Position numbers and translations under genes: made by a program
Part shown: one piece after another, positions 35,407 to 48,100 of the stretch
Layout of the letters: the number at the start of each line of letters is the position of its first letter
How positions within the stretch are numbered: position 1 is the stretch's first letter
NCBI RefSeq assembly: GCF_009870125.1
Contig: NC_046679.1
Coordinates: 7,626,001-7,690,000, forward strand
DNA length: 64,000 nucleotides
Direction: 5' to 3'
Origin: Drosophila pseudoobscura
Taxonomy: Eukaryota; Arthropoda; Insecta; Diptera; Drosophilidae
The notes under the pieces: model-generated
What the model was told of the DNA's origin: nothing
What the model saw: only the letters and a program-made list of their open reading frames with translations
Databases searched by the model: none

Positions 35407-35967
35407 CTAGAGCCCTGCCTCTTGGGCTGCCGCCGTAACTGCCGCTGCCACTTCTCCGGGCTTCGAGGTGGACGTGCCACTGCTCATGCTAGTCCTGGTG
35501 GTGTCGTAGCTGGACGTCTCACTGTAATCCTCGCTGCTGCTGCCGCTGCGCTGGTTCAGCTCGTGCAGCCGCATCATCAGCGGACGGAACAGCACCTCCG
35601 GGAGATTGGCCTGGAGCATCTCCAGCAGGGCGCCCGGGTGCGTGCACAGCATTATGGCGTTGCAGAGGTGAGTGAGGCCCTCGTCCACGCTACCCTCTTT
35701 GATGTGGCGCTCGCCCTTCTTCACCTCCTCGACGAAGTGCATCTGCATCACCAGGTCTTGGTCGTCCTCTTCGTTGTCGTCGGCTGCTCCGGCCTGTCCA
35801 GTGCCACCTCCCAGCTGACTCATTGCCTGCCGCATGCGACGCTCGTGCACCCTCTTCTTGTAGTCCGGCGCCCTAGTGCGCTTCCGGTCAAAGTAGAAAC
35901 AGTAGCCAATGAAGAGGGCACCGGCCGTGCCCAGAGCCATCAATTTAACCGATCCCAACGACGCCAT
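35407..35967 (-). CDS. tomboy20: TOM20-type mitochondrial import receptor
   Basis: Tom20 proteins sit in the outer mitochondrial membrane and recognise presequences for the TOM complex. This single-exon gene of 186 aa begins at the second ATG (MASLGSVKLMALGTAGALFI), which places the membrane anchor at residues about 7-25. A basic linker follows (FDRKRTRAPDYKKRVHERR). An upstream in-frame ATG at 35991 would add eight residues and is less likely. The cytosolic domain has the family helix segments QMHFVEEVKKGERHIKEGSV and LTHLCNAIMLCTHPGALLEM, then LPEVLFRPLMMRLHEL. The tail is Ser/Thr/Gly-rich. D. melanogaster has Tom20 and a paralogue tomboy20 on 3R; the choice of tomboy20 comes from the neighbours and the divergent tail. 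The lack of introns fits either gene. Confidence 0.87.
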   Translation of the reverse strand: MASLGSVKLMALGTAGALFIGYCFYFDRKRTRAPDYKKRVHERRMRQAMSQLGGGTGQAGAADDNEEDDQDLVMQMHFVEEVKKGERHIKEGSVDEGLTHLCNAIMLCTHPGALLEMLQANLPEVLFRPLMMRLHELNQRSGSSSEDYSETSSYDTTRTSMSSGTSTSKPGEVAAAVTAAAQEAGL

Positions 35968-38900
35968 TTGCGAACAAAAATCACTCTTCAAATTTACCGA
36001 AGAAACGAAATTAAAATTTATGAAAAGCTAGTTTAACTACAAATTAAATTTTGGAACAAAAAAGGTAGGAAACGTTCTGGGAAGTCTTTTGTGTTTGAAT
36101 GTAGGACTGTGCTGGGTTAGGAATTATACATCTCCATGGGATAAACCTTTCAAGTCCGGAAATTTCAAGGCTGAGTCGATGTTTTGTGTTACTATTTTTT
36201 TTTATTGAGAGTTTTCTGATATTTTATGCTCTTAAAGATGTCCCTCGGGCACAGATCTTGATGCCCATCCCCCCAGGAACCCCAGAAAATGCGGTAGCAA
36301 CAGAAAAGAAAAAGAAACAACAGTCATACAATACGTATTTATTGCTTCGTTTTTTGCCCTAGTCGATGTTGTTTTTGCTGCTGATTCGCATTATTAATTA
36401 GCCAACAATGCGCAATAAGTTGATCACGTTTTGTTGGCGGTGAAAAAACGGCACGGAAATGCCTGGCAAGCTAGCAAATGATTGACAATGACCAGCAGCA
36501 CTAATGGCAGGAGCATATTAATAGTTAAATCATCTTCAAAGTTGTCGAAAGCTTAAGGAGAGGGGAGAGGTGGCAGTAAAACATAAAAATTTTCAAATTT
36601 AAAACAACCGCCAAACGTAAAAATGGCCTGTGCACCGTTTACCAGCACTAAATGTTGCAAATTTGGAATTTCCATAGAAATTTGTTCAGTAAATGTTGCA
36701 GAAGAGAATGTTGCGAAATTGTAATTTTCATACATGTTGCAGCGTTTACGGTCACGCTGAAAATATGTATTTTTCCGGTAGTTTTAAAAGTATTTTTATT
36801 TGAAAATAATGCATTTCTGTGGTATTTTTGCGCTTTCGGTTAACGGTCACATGCGCCATATGATTTTGTTTTGACTTTTTTTTGTTTTTTTCAAAAAAAC
36901 TCGTGCAAAATGTTTAATTTATTAATTAGCTAGTAAGAACCCGTGCAATAACTAGTTTTAGAATAGCCACCCCCATCGGTGACTGACCTGGCCAGCGATT
37001 GACCACCCCAGCGGGAGCGTGATTCGGCCTTTTTGGGGGCCAGAATCATGCTAGCGGCCGCGGCCGAGCACTGTCTGTTGTTGTTGTTGTTGCTGTTGTT
37101 GTTCGTGTCGCCTGTTGCCAAGCAACGAAAAACGCAAACACAACAAGTTACGGTTACGTCGCTGCTCGGGCCACTTCCTTCCGGTCCCATTTTTGCGCCG
37201 TAATACAGTTTGCCACGTTCTCCAACTGCACGGAACCCCGAGTAACCAGTTTGCAATCTATTCCCCCAAACAAAAACCAAAGAAATTTCTTTAAGGAATA
37301 CCAGGAGTCGTTAGAGGAGTATTCCCGTTCGGAGGAACATTGGATGTACCTGGAAACTGGAGCACAGCTCCGGGAGGATACTCTTTGGATACTTACCACG
37401 ACGCCATGGTGAGTTCTAGAAGGAGTCCGTTTGTCCGTGCTACCTGCTACCTGCCCCATGCCCCATGTCCCCTCTGTAATTATGAAGAAAAACTTTCGAG
37501 TGCCGCAAATAAAAGATCAAAAGCGAGGACAACTTTTCTCATTTCGTAGCTTTTTGAACGCACTGCGGGGGAATTTAACGAATTTCCACTGATGGAGAAA
37601 ATGAGAAAATTAGCCAGTCAGCCAGCCAGCCAGCAAGCCAGCGGTTTTTCATTTACACGCTTTCCCAAGGCTCCGCTCAGGTCGCAGACTCTCAGCCATT
37701 TAGAGACAATTAAGTCGAGTCCTGGTCGTGGTCGAACAGCCAGAAACAACCCACCCTGCCAGGGGCGGGACGGTACGGTACGCACATGTGCCACCGCGCA
37801 CCCGCCCTCGCATCCGTGTCCTTATCCATGTGGCGTGTGCGCCACTGCCACAGACACAGACACTGGCACAGCCACAGCCACAGCCATGGCCATGGCCGGT
37901 TGCACATTACACCGCGTTCGGCCGCCAGGTGTAAGCCTGGCATCTCAGTGCGCATTTCCGCTTTGCTGCCTCGCACTGCCGCCGTCCTGCTTGACTGACT
38001 CTGTCCCGATCCCGCTCCCCCTTCCGCCAGCACCAAAAGTGGAAAACCAAGAGAACAGCCAAGGGGCAGGGGGCAGGAGCGAACGCACGCCAAGCGAACG
38101 CCCGCCTTATTACATTCCCATGTCAGCGTCGTCATCATCTTCATTTGATGAGTGGACGGGCGGACGGACGGACGTCCATTCTCATAAATGTCAATGTCAA
38201 TTTGTCCATCAGATGTTACGGAAATTTCAGTTCTAGATGAGAATGAACGTGGGTTGCTTTTGCAGGTTATAGAACTTAAAGGAAATTCCTCACAAAAACA
38301 ATAGAATTAAGCTTAAACATCAAGCCTTAGTTGTGGCTTCAAAAAATTCTATCTTTCGAGGGAAAGCTTCAGATAAAATTACAAATGGATCTATCATTGT
38401 TACGGGAGATATATTTATTTACATTAATTTATTTTCAAAGGCTATAACTTTGGAATTCTTATTTGGTATCTGGAAGATATGGTCATTCTCTATAATTCTG
38501 CGTTTTTAGTTGTCTCGTATCTTTAAAATTATGTCTGGGGGGAGAGCGGGGCGAAATTTTTCAAATACACTTGAAACAGTGTAATATCACAGGAGTCTAG
38601 ATACAATATTGGGTTGCTCCATCTCTTCTAGAGCTTATAGCTCTTATGGAACTAGACGCCAAAAAAGTAGGATATGGCTTTATGAACTCGGCTATTCATG
38701 CTGATCAAGAATATATATACTTTATGGGGTCGGAAACGTTTCCTTCTGGGTGTTAGACACATCCACTGTCCCACAAATCGCATATACCAATAAACCCCTA
38801 TATTCTATCTGAGTATTGGGTATAGAAATCGAATATCTAATAAGTACTGCCGAAAATGTTATTTTCAAAGCAGTAATCAAGAAATCATAATCATATTATA

Positions 38901-41869
38901 AACATTTTTGTGTGTACCAATCTGTGGTCTTATGGACCAAACCAGTTATAAGTTTGTGTCGGTTTACAAGGAAGAAGAAACATTAATCCTCAAATGTCTT
39001 AGGTTCTTCAGATAGATACAAAATATACAGATACATAATCAATTCTATTCCATTAGGGCACATTCCTTGATTCGCTGTGCAAGTATCCCCTAAGTGAACG
39101 GACACATTCGTTACGACAGTAGACCACCAATTTTGATCAGAAATATATCAATATTAAAGGAAAACATTTAACAGATGGAATATTTGTATATTTCTGCTTG
39201 AAAACAGAAGTTTAGAAAATTTCCTGGGCACTTCTGATGTAAGATCCCAGTGGATCCACCTCGAAGGTGTATAGAAGAATGCCACAAATTCGTAACCAAT
39301 TGAAACCCGTTGAAGATAAGCCTTGAAAGATACAAATCTATCTTCAATTCGCAATCGCTTAAAGGCGGAGAGAAATATTTGAATTAGCATAAATTACACA
39401 TAAAATATCAATCACCTGCCAGGCACGCATATGCCACGGGCTTGCATTCAGCAGACACATGTGTCACGGCCTGACAAAGGATTCCACCCACCTGGAGCTG
39501 CTGCAGTCGCAGTCGCAGTTGCAATACGAAACATGTAAAGAAAGCGTCACGCTCTCTGGGCTTCAGTCTCCCTGTTCCTATGCCAACGCAGCTGCCATCG
39601 GAGCTGCCTCCTCCGAGATCCTTCACGGAGTGCGGGGCTCAGGGGTAGGTGGACACTCCGAAAAGGGGTCAATGCCATGGGCCAAAATGCAGCCAGCTAT
39701 GCACCCACTCACACACACACACAGGCAAACCCTCGTCATGTGTCCTTTTATTTAACGTTTCAAGCACTCGTATCTTTCGCTCTTTTGCTCTCCTTCTGGA
39801 GCCGACCAGCCATGTGCATTGTGTTCGTAAACCGCCTCATTTCAGGGTCCATTATATTCCATCACCGAATTCAAATGAATTTCCCTCTCGCTCTGGCTGC
39901 AGCAGGCACCAACACCAGCGCAGCGTTTTGACCGATTCCCTATTACCAAAACTATCAACCCCCTATGGCATTGTCATTGCCAATGGCTCTGGCTCTGGCT
40001 CTGGCACTAGTTCTGGCTGCTGCTGCTGCTGTTGGCCCTGGCTCTTGGCCAGTTCAGGGAAAAACTTTTCCCCATGTTGTAGTTGCATTTACACGCTCAA
40101 ACAAAGCGCAGCCAACGGGTTGAACCGCACTAGAAAAACAATAGAATATTGTGTATATAGAAACGTTTAAACCCAAGCGGAACTCTCTTCGAAGGTATAC
40201 AACATCCACATGGAAATCCCCAAAGAAGGCTCTCTACAAAATAGAAACAAATCTGCCCGAAAAAACACACAAGTTATTTGATCAATAATTTGCCATTTGC
40301 GCGTCCTTAGTGATTTATGTGTGTGTGTAAAGTGTATGTGTGTGTGTGTGTGTGTGGGTGTGTCGTGACTGGAAAACTTCCCTCAAAAGCTGCACTTTTC
40401 ACGCGTCAAAATTTATGAGCTTCGGCCCGCGCGTCGTTTGATTTGTGCACTGAAAGCCCCGGCACTTTGCATTTCCGACCCAGGGCGGGACAACGCATTA
40501 GACTGGGCCCCCAGTCCCCCTGCCACCGCCGAAAAAGAACTCCCGACGGTTCCTGGACTTCGTTTATTGTTTATAAACAACAACTCCAGCTCGACGTGAC
40601 GTATGCCGGGTCGTTTGTTCTGTCCCTGCTCCCACCTACCACCTACCACCTACCAACTGCCACCATCGTTCCCGTCTAGCTTATGGGAATACCCCTTTGG
40701 GATGGACGGACGGACGGCTTGACGTATACGTTTACGTTGACGTTGCCAGCGGCATTCTCCACCAGACTTATTTACTTTGAGCCGGTTGCCCTGAGAACAA
40801 GTGCATGAGAGCCAGTGCCCCCAAGGAAAAGCGCTTGCAAGAAGTGTGAAAATGTGAACCAACACCAACACCCAACACGTCAGGCATCAGGCAGAGGAAA
40901 ACGCAATTAAAAGTCATCTCTGTCATTGGGAAAACATAATTAAATCACAGAAAAGTGGAGACAGTGTCAGAATTGATTAACTTTTGCATCCATAAGCCAT
41001 AAACTGAGAAAATATTAAGAAAATAATAAGCAAAGCAAAGCAGAGCAGACATGAATGCCCTTAATTAATGATGATATTGAATCGGTTCGATTCATAAGAG
41101 AGTGAAATGTGTATTACACGCCTGAGTCCATGATTGATTCCGAGCTGAACAATTGGCCATTTTCGTTCGTTTAATTGGCCAGGGGCGTCGTAGCCTACGA
41201 GTCTGCAAAGGTGTGTGGGATTATGTAAGTGCTCCACCCCCACCCCCCACGGGAGCTGAGAGAGATTTGTATAGAACTTTCCCACCCACAGAAACTTTCT
41301 TCTTAGATCTAATGGCGCCTTTCCTTTCGGCACTTGACTACGCTCCTGTTTTCGGTGGAATCCCCCCGATTGCTGGCCCCCAAATGTATGCTACACAAAA
41401 GATGCCGCAAGAATTGCAGGCAAATCAAAATGGCGGCCAAAAATACCTTTGTTTGAGGGATATATGCATACAGTGAACCCTTAGAGCGAGGCCTCGTGCC
41501 AGAGACCCTCCTGGAAGCTGTCGCCCAACTGGGGTCTCACTGTACTCGGTACAGATATATTTATACACCATTTTTTATGTTGCTGCTGCTGCTGCTGCGC
41601 AGAGAACAAAGCCGCCGAGGAAATCAAAGCAGGAAGAAAATACCTGAGAAAAGTTTAATTTCATAGCAACGCCCCAGCGGAAGCAGCACCCACCACCAGC
41701 CAGCACTCGGCTAGGGGAGGGGGCGGTGGGTGGTGGGGCAGGCAACAAAAGATTCCTGGGGGGGGGCGGGGAGAGGCGGATGATGGGTTGATGCTTGCTT
41801 TATTGAGGACCTGCTGCTTGAGGCCAGCATATTATCCACACAAATTGATGAATTTCACTTTCATTGCAG
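35968..41869. other. Intergenic DNA between tomboy20 and the Rfx coding region
   Basis: It should hold the tomboy20 promoter (right after 35967) and 5' non-coding exons of Rfx. Around 36740-36860 there are two GGTCAC motifs, a core of the Drosophila promoter element called motif 1, next to ATTTTTCCGG and a TTTTTGCG run. A conspicuous pair of opposing splice donors with ATGs is at 37391-37415 (see findings). A transposon-like remnant lies at about 38590-38830. A GT-rich tract is at 40318-40362. From 38240 to 39410 the DNA is AT-rich and otherwise featureless. Confidence 0.5.
38590..38830. mobile_element. Degenerate interspersed-repeat remnant
   Basis: The string GATCAAGAATATATATACTT followed by TATGGGGTCGGAAACGTTTC is a sequence I know as recurring in many Drosophila genomes in repeat-derived DNA. 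It is followed at the usual distance by a decayed version of the common ending (CTGAGTATTGGGTATAGA). No open reading frame or intact termini remain, and the family could not be named. Confidence 0.5.
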
Positions 41870-42104
41870 CAGCCACGAGAGGAGAGGAGTGGAGAGTAAA
41901 GGAAACCCAAAGAATCAGGAAAATAACTACACCTAAGCACCGCCATTGCCTTACGTCCGGAAAGGGACAGCAAACAGAGGGAAGAACAGGATAGAACGAG
42001 AGAGAGAGAGCAATTTCACACCGAAAGTGCAACGAGAGGAGAGTAGAGGAGGAAGAAGTCTTAGTGACAGCTAAACAAAGTAGAATATATAGAACTGTAA
42101 GCAA
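41870..42104 (+). other. Probable 5' UTR exon segment of Rfx
   Basis: A pyrimidine-rich acceptor (TTTCACTTTCATTGCAG, ending at 41869) opens this segment, which runs without another acceptor to the Rfx start codon. An in-frame stop (TAA about 30 bases before the ATG) supports 42105 as the true start. Confidence 0.45.
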
Positions 42105-45100
42105 ATGACCACGCGCCTGGCACCCCAACGACAGTTCATCATCTCGACGCGCTCTGCCGTGGCCAGTGCCAGCGCCAGCGCCGTCGTTGTGGATGCCATC
42201 CAGGCGGAGCCAGCGGAGGAGCTGCAGCAGCTGCCGGATGATGTGCTGACCGTCGAGGTGGAGAACACCAACACCAACAGCAACAACAACCTCCCAACCG
42301 CTGCGACCTCCGTAACGACATCGCCCACGCATGCCGAGCAGTTCGAGTTCTGCACGGAGGATGGTGTTGTTGTCTCCGGCACCCTGGAGGATGTTATGAC
42401 CCAGGTAAGTCCCTGCCTGCCCTGCAAACCTGGCCGAAGCTAACTCTGTGTTCCCGTCAGAACTGCCAGCTCCTGCAGAAGAAACTAAGCGAAGGCGACG
42501 ACTCTGTGACGGGCACCGCAACCGGAGCCGAGCAGCTGGAGGTGATACGCGTCGTACTGCCCATGGATGCCAGCGACTCGAGCAACGAGGCCCACATGCC
42601 CATCCACGGACATGTGGTCAACTGCAGCAGCGACATCGGAGGCACCATCACCACCACAGAGCCGAATGGCAGCACCATCACCCATTCCATACCCCTACAC
42701 AGCATGGCCGACCTGAGCGCCATCAAGAACGGCGTCGATCTGGCCCAGCAGGTGGCCAATGGCCAGGTGACCGTGGTACAGGCCACCGAGGATGATGACG
42801 GCACGCCATTCATCACCGTTACGGGTGCGTACTAGCTTTAGGCGGATTTAATGGATGTTCCAAGCAATGGAAAGATATATTCCTGCTAGATTGCACATTT
42901 TATTAGGATATTTCTTAGTTATCATCTATGTCTAAGCCGATGGAAAGCTATATCCTTGGCAGTCCGTATTGTGTTAGAGAAGAGAGATCTTCTAAGGCGT
43001 TGACAGGTATTTTCTAGTAGGAGTCTCCCTAGGATTAAGCTAGAGAGAATGTGGCACATCAAAACGCGCCCTTTGCTGCTAAGCCACACTGCGAGAGAGC
43101 CAGTGAATGCAACGCAAAGGAGTCACCCACGGAAATGGTATTTTATTTCTGCTTTTACGAATTGAATATACCCCTCCACCCTCTTTGACCTGTCGTCAGT
43201 GATAAAAATACCTATTCCCTCGTAGATTTTGCACGTATTTTGTACGGATTATGGTTGACAATCCAAACGGTTGCATTCGTTACATGGCTGAAAAGTATCT
43301 ACTGATGAAATGTCTGCAAAAAATGATGATGGCCAGACATTTTTTTTAATGAGCGCCGAAAAAAACACTTGCAATTCGCTTTATTCCGATTTATTCGGGG
43401 TTACAGCAGCGAACAGAGCAGGAAAAAATCGGGGGAATTCCCGAGAAGGAAACAAAATCAAAACTGAAACAGAAACAGAATCCGAAACCGAATGAAGGAT
43501 GGCACAGGACGGGACGAATCCAATGGCTGCACTTGCATCAAAGCGGAAACCAACAGGAAACAGCCAACAGAAAACAACAAACAGCAAAAGTCGCGGCTTT
43601 GGAAACAAACGTAATGACAGGATCAGCATGTCCTGTCCCCTGAGAGGGGGCAGGGAGCGGGGAGGGGATTGAAATTGTGAGATGAAAATAAGGGACCAGC
43701 TTAAAATCCGGCGCTTTTAAACGCTTGCTTGATATCACAATTAAAGCGACTTAATTTGAAAACTGAAACGAGCAGAGATGAGGGCGGACAGGGACCTTCG
43801 CACAGATAGGACAGGCAGAGGATACGATGAATGGGTGGTTGGATGGCTGGGCGCGCACCCCGTGGCGGATGATGGGCCGGCCGTGCTACCTGTGTCCGTG
43901 GCACGTGCAAAACAAAGTAACAAAGCGCCGCGAGAGGCACACATTTGTGGCAAAGTGCAGCTGGGATGGACTTAGCTGAGAGTGATATCTGCCGCTGCCC
44001 CTGCTGCTGCCGCTGCTGCGGCACACGTAATTATTATATTCCACTCGAGTGCCGCACAATGAATTAATCGAGATTACACTTTTGGTGAGGAACTATCTCC
44101 GGCCGGGATCACAGCCAGAGCCAGAGCCCCGAAAAGGGTCGAATGTTTGCCCTGGTACTTGATTTTATTAGCGGACAAATTACCACCACCCCGACAGGAC
44201 AAACATCCTAGTAATCACAACAAATTGAGAGGGCTTCACCGATGAGCACTCGAGGAGGGTGATACGCTCCTCACGTGGATGAGACGACGACTCACTAATA
44301 ACCGCCCGCTGACAGCTAAGACCTTCGAAGGGGCATGGCCACTTTTCCATTCATCTGAGGCTGGTTACGGGGATAGAGTATGCCTGCTTCGTGCTGCCTC
44401 TGATTGAGTGAGTGGGCAGCAGTCCACCTTTTGATACAGTATATTGTATTGTATTGTATTTTTCAATTGATACGGATTTGCTAGGTCCTCATCGAATCGA
44501 CGAGGCGGAAGACGGCGCTGAGCTTAAAATGTAATAACGACAGCAACTAAAAATAGAAAAAGTACGAATACAAAACGGGAATCCATACCAGTTGAAAGAG
44601 CTGCAATGGCATTGAATGGGTAGAAAGGTGGTTGGCCTGTGTAGGGAGGGGAAGGGGGTTTCCCAGTTCCTAGTTTTAGTCAGGGAAAATCAGCATATGC
44701 CGGTCTTCTTTTAATTGTGCCAAAACGGAAAAAAGTTGTTTGGGTAAAATCAAGATAAACGGAAATTCATTTAATAAAAGCGAGTCGCAGTTCATAATTT
44801 TCATGGAGCAAGGGCTATCTCGGAAAGGGCATCAAAGCCAAAGCCAGGGAAGCTCTACAAAGGACACCTCGTCATGGCTCATGGCCCAACCCCATCCAAT
44901 GCTGCGGCTCATCCCTTCCGACTCCGACTCCGACAGAAAGGTTAATTGTTTGTTGATGTTGTCGTAGATGTTGCAGGATAAGCTGCAGTTGTCCCCTGCC
45001 ATCTCTCCCTCTACCGTCGCACTTGTCTATCCTCGTTATCCTGGCAATTTGTGTTCAACTTTTCTACTTGTTGTTGTGGATGCTCTTGCTACCTCCTCCT

Positions 45101-48100
45101 GCCAGCCTGCCAGCCACTCGAATGCTGCCTGCCTCTGTCCTCTGGCCGTACTGGGAAAATCGACAAGTGGCAAAGATGGCTCCAAAATTGATAAGTTGAT
45201 AATGTAATAAACCGTTCGAAGGGACGATATTGGACCATATTGAAGAGCAGGGACATTCAAAGGGTAGACCTTATCTTGGCCTTGTTTATGTTATGATTGA
45301 AAGTCCAGGCTTATATCTGATGGTTATTGTAATTCGGAGGCAGTACAACAAAAGCAACAGCAAAGAAAAATACCCCCTATCAGCGAATTGTGAGTCATGC
45401 ACATGCACTGCATATTGTTTTGGTTCAAAGGCGAGTTTTGTATCTGTTTAAACCACGGCAAGAACAACAACAAAATACCCCCTATCAAAGAAATGGCAGT
45501 CATGCACACGCACTGCATATTGTTTTGATTGAAAGGCAACAACAAAATACCCCCTATCAGCGAATTGGGAGTCATGCACACGCACTGCATATTGTTTTTC
45601 CAAATCCCGGGCATTCGCTTGTACGTTCTGGCATCAATCATCATTCCGTGTCAATTGGGAGCACTTGGGAGCAAAGACTAAACCTATAAGAATGACTATT
45701 CGTTAACTTTCTATAAGATCATATGAAGATCTTTCGATCATCTGCTTTCCAGATGGGATTGAGTCGGGAGTCGGGTTTGTTTGAGTTCTGATTAAAAAAA
45801 TTGGAGGCCAGGGTTAATGTATGATATTCCATGATGGATATACCTGATCTATGCACTGTTTTCATATGACACTGATGCCATATTCCTTCTAATTCTATCT
45901 CAGAATATACCATCTCTCCTAGCTCTTGTCTCTTGGCCCTTGCCTCTGAGCTCTCGGCTCTGATTAAAGCTTAAGCCAACATCGGCTGTACATGCCTTCA
46001 TTCGGAATCTTCTTGTGTGCCAATCGACTTGATGTCAAAAGTCAATTATCAAAGCAAGCTTCCAGGCACTTCTTTCCATTTCCATTTCCCTTCCACTCAA
46101 CCCGAAAGTCATTGAAAACCAAAATGTTTTGGTTAGAGTGCGGTCCAATTGAAAAAACCGCAAAAGATCTCGGCTCGACTGGGGGGCGCCACGGCTACAG
46201 GCTGCTGCGTAGCAGGCGAATGTGAATAGGTCCAGTCCACCCACACCTGCAGTGCTGCACCTGTATCACTGTCCTTCGCCTTTACATGACAGTGAGAGAG
46301 AGAGAGAGAGTGCCCGAGGGGCTGCCGTTAATATTTACTGTTGAGTGTGGCATGTGGCAAAGGCTCCCAACGGGGGGGGTGGGGTGGTGCCGGGAGCCCG
46401 CAAACTTTGAAGGGCCAAAATTAATATCTGAAATATGTCATACGTCCAACAGTCAAACTTGAACCGCTGACACCGAGGAGATGGAAGTGACCAGGAACAG
46501 GATAAGTGGCCGAAAAATGTGCCCTGACCACGGCAGCCAAATATGGAAAAATTCCACACACGCACACACACACGGAACATCGTCCATCGCTCCTTGCCAG
46601 CAGCCTCCACCAGAAACCAACCCTCTTGCAGCATGCCCCATGCCCCAGACGCCCAAAGACCCCAAGAAAGAGGGGAAGGGATGATGCGTGCAGGCAGCAA
46701 GCGATTTGGTTGGCCAGGAGACATCCACATCCGCAGCATCCTGTCCCGGCCCTGGCTCAGGGGTTGCTGAGAGCGAGAGAGAGAGAGCGCCGGGGGTGTC
46801 AGAGCGAGAGAGCAGGCGTCCTAGCAACCACCAAGGAGTCGGGGGGCCAGGCGACTGGGATTGGCCGAGCGGCGTTGCCTTGACGCCGGACGCCCTGTTG
46901 CCATCCCTGTCCCGCTCGGCACAGCATCCTCCTGCGCGACCAGACCACCACTTGTGCAGATCCCAGAAAGACGACTTTGAGCCCGGAATTAGCCGGCACC
47001 GCTTGAAAAATAATACCTGTTCGCGGGGTATAGGTCTGGGGGTTGGATTACTTGCTACAGCAGCCAGGCAGCCAGGCAACCACCCCCCCAGCGTGCGAGC
47101 AGCACCCCGGCAACCACCCAACCACCCACCCACTGCCGCAGCATCCGCCACCAAGCGTCGCCGTTGCCGCTGCCGTTGCCGTCGCCGTTGTTGTAATTTA
47201 ATTCGTTGCTGCGCCGCCGTCGCCGTCGTCGTCGTCACCATCGCCATCGCCATCGCCATCGTCGTTGTCCTCATCATTATTTTCGAAGGCATATTGCTAG
47301 GATAACATTTGATTTTGGATTCAGTTGTAATTCTACCGTTCGTACGTACTGGCTGCTCCGTTTCCACGACGCCACAAGCCGCCATCCAGCAACCAGCATC
47401 CGCTTTCCATCCCAGTCCCGTTACTGTTACCAGTTCCTTGGCTCCCCGGTTCCCCCGGTTCCCGGTTCCCCGATCCCTGTTTCGGTTGCCAACGCCAGTC
47501 ACAGATTTAACTTTCGCTCTCACTTTCGGCAGCAGCTCCTGTCGGGCTGTTGGGCAGTTGGGCAGTTGCCCAAAGCAACCGGGTCGCGTCTCGGCTTACA
47601 GCATCCTTGTCCTTGTCGCTGCCGCGTTCTTGTCCTCGTTCTCATCTGCATACGAATCCTTCTATGCCACATCCGGTCATGCGGTGGCTGTTTGTGTCAA
47701 GTGCCCGAGTGTCAAGCGTTGCAGTTACCCGCCAAGCGGTCCGGCCGGGATCAGCTCCGGGCCGCGCGGATCACATCTGAGAATCGGTTTTGGGTATCGG
47801 AGTGGAACCATTTCGCAAGCTCCTTTAGCCTTTCCAGCCAAACGAATGCATTCGCGGTACGGCTTTGACTATCAGACGCGTCACCACCAACAGCAGCAGC
47901 AGCAGCACCTGCACCATCATCACCAGCTCGAGTCGTCGCCGCTGAACTACACGAATCTCCTCGAGAAGTGCCGCTGCAAGCAGTCGCTGCCAGTCAGCGC
48001 CACCCAGCCGCCGCCGCCGACACTGCCACCCGCCCAGCTCCAGCTGCAGCTGCACCATCATCATCACCACCATCATCACCAGACGTTCGTGGCCACGGCC

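Noticed and set aside
41832-42521. 229-codon minus-strand frame
   Set aside because: Antisense of Rfx exons 1-2; no domain.
45355-45600. CRISPR-like spaced repeats
   Set aside because: Only three imperfect copies in an animal intron with unequal spacing; not a CRISPR array.
46453-47523. 356-codon minus-strand frame
   Set aside because: Arg/Gly-rich translation of GC-rich simple sequence in Rfx intron 2; no recognisable domain.
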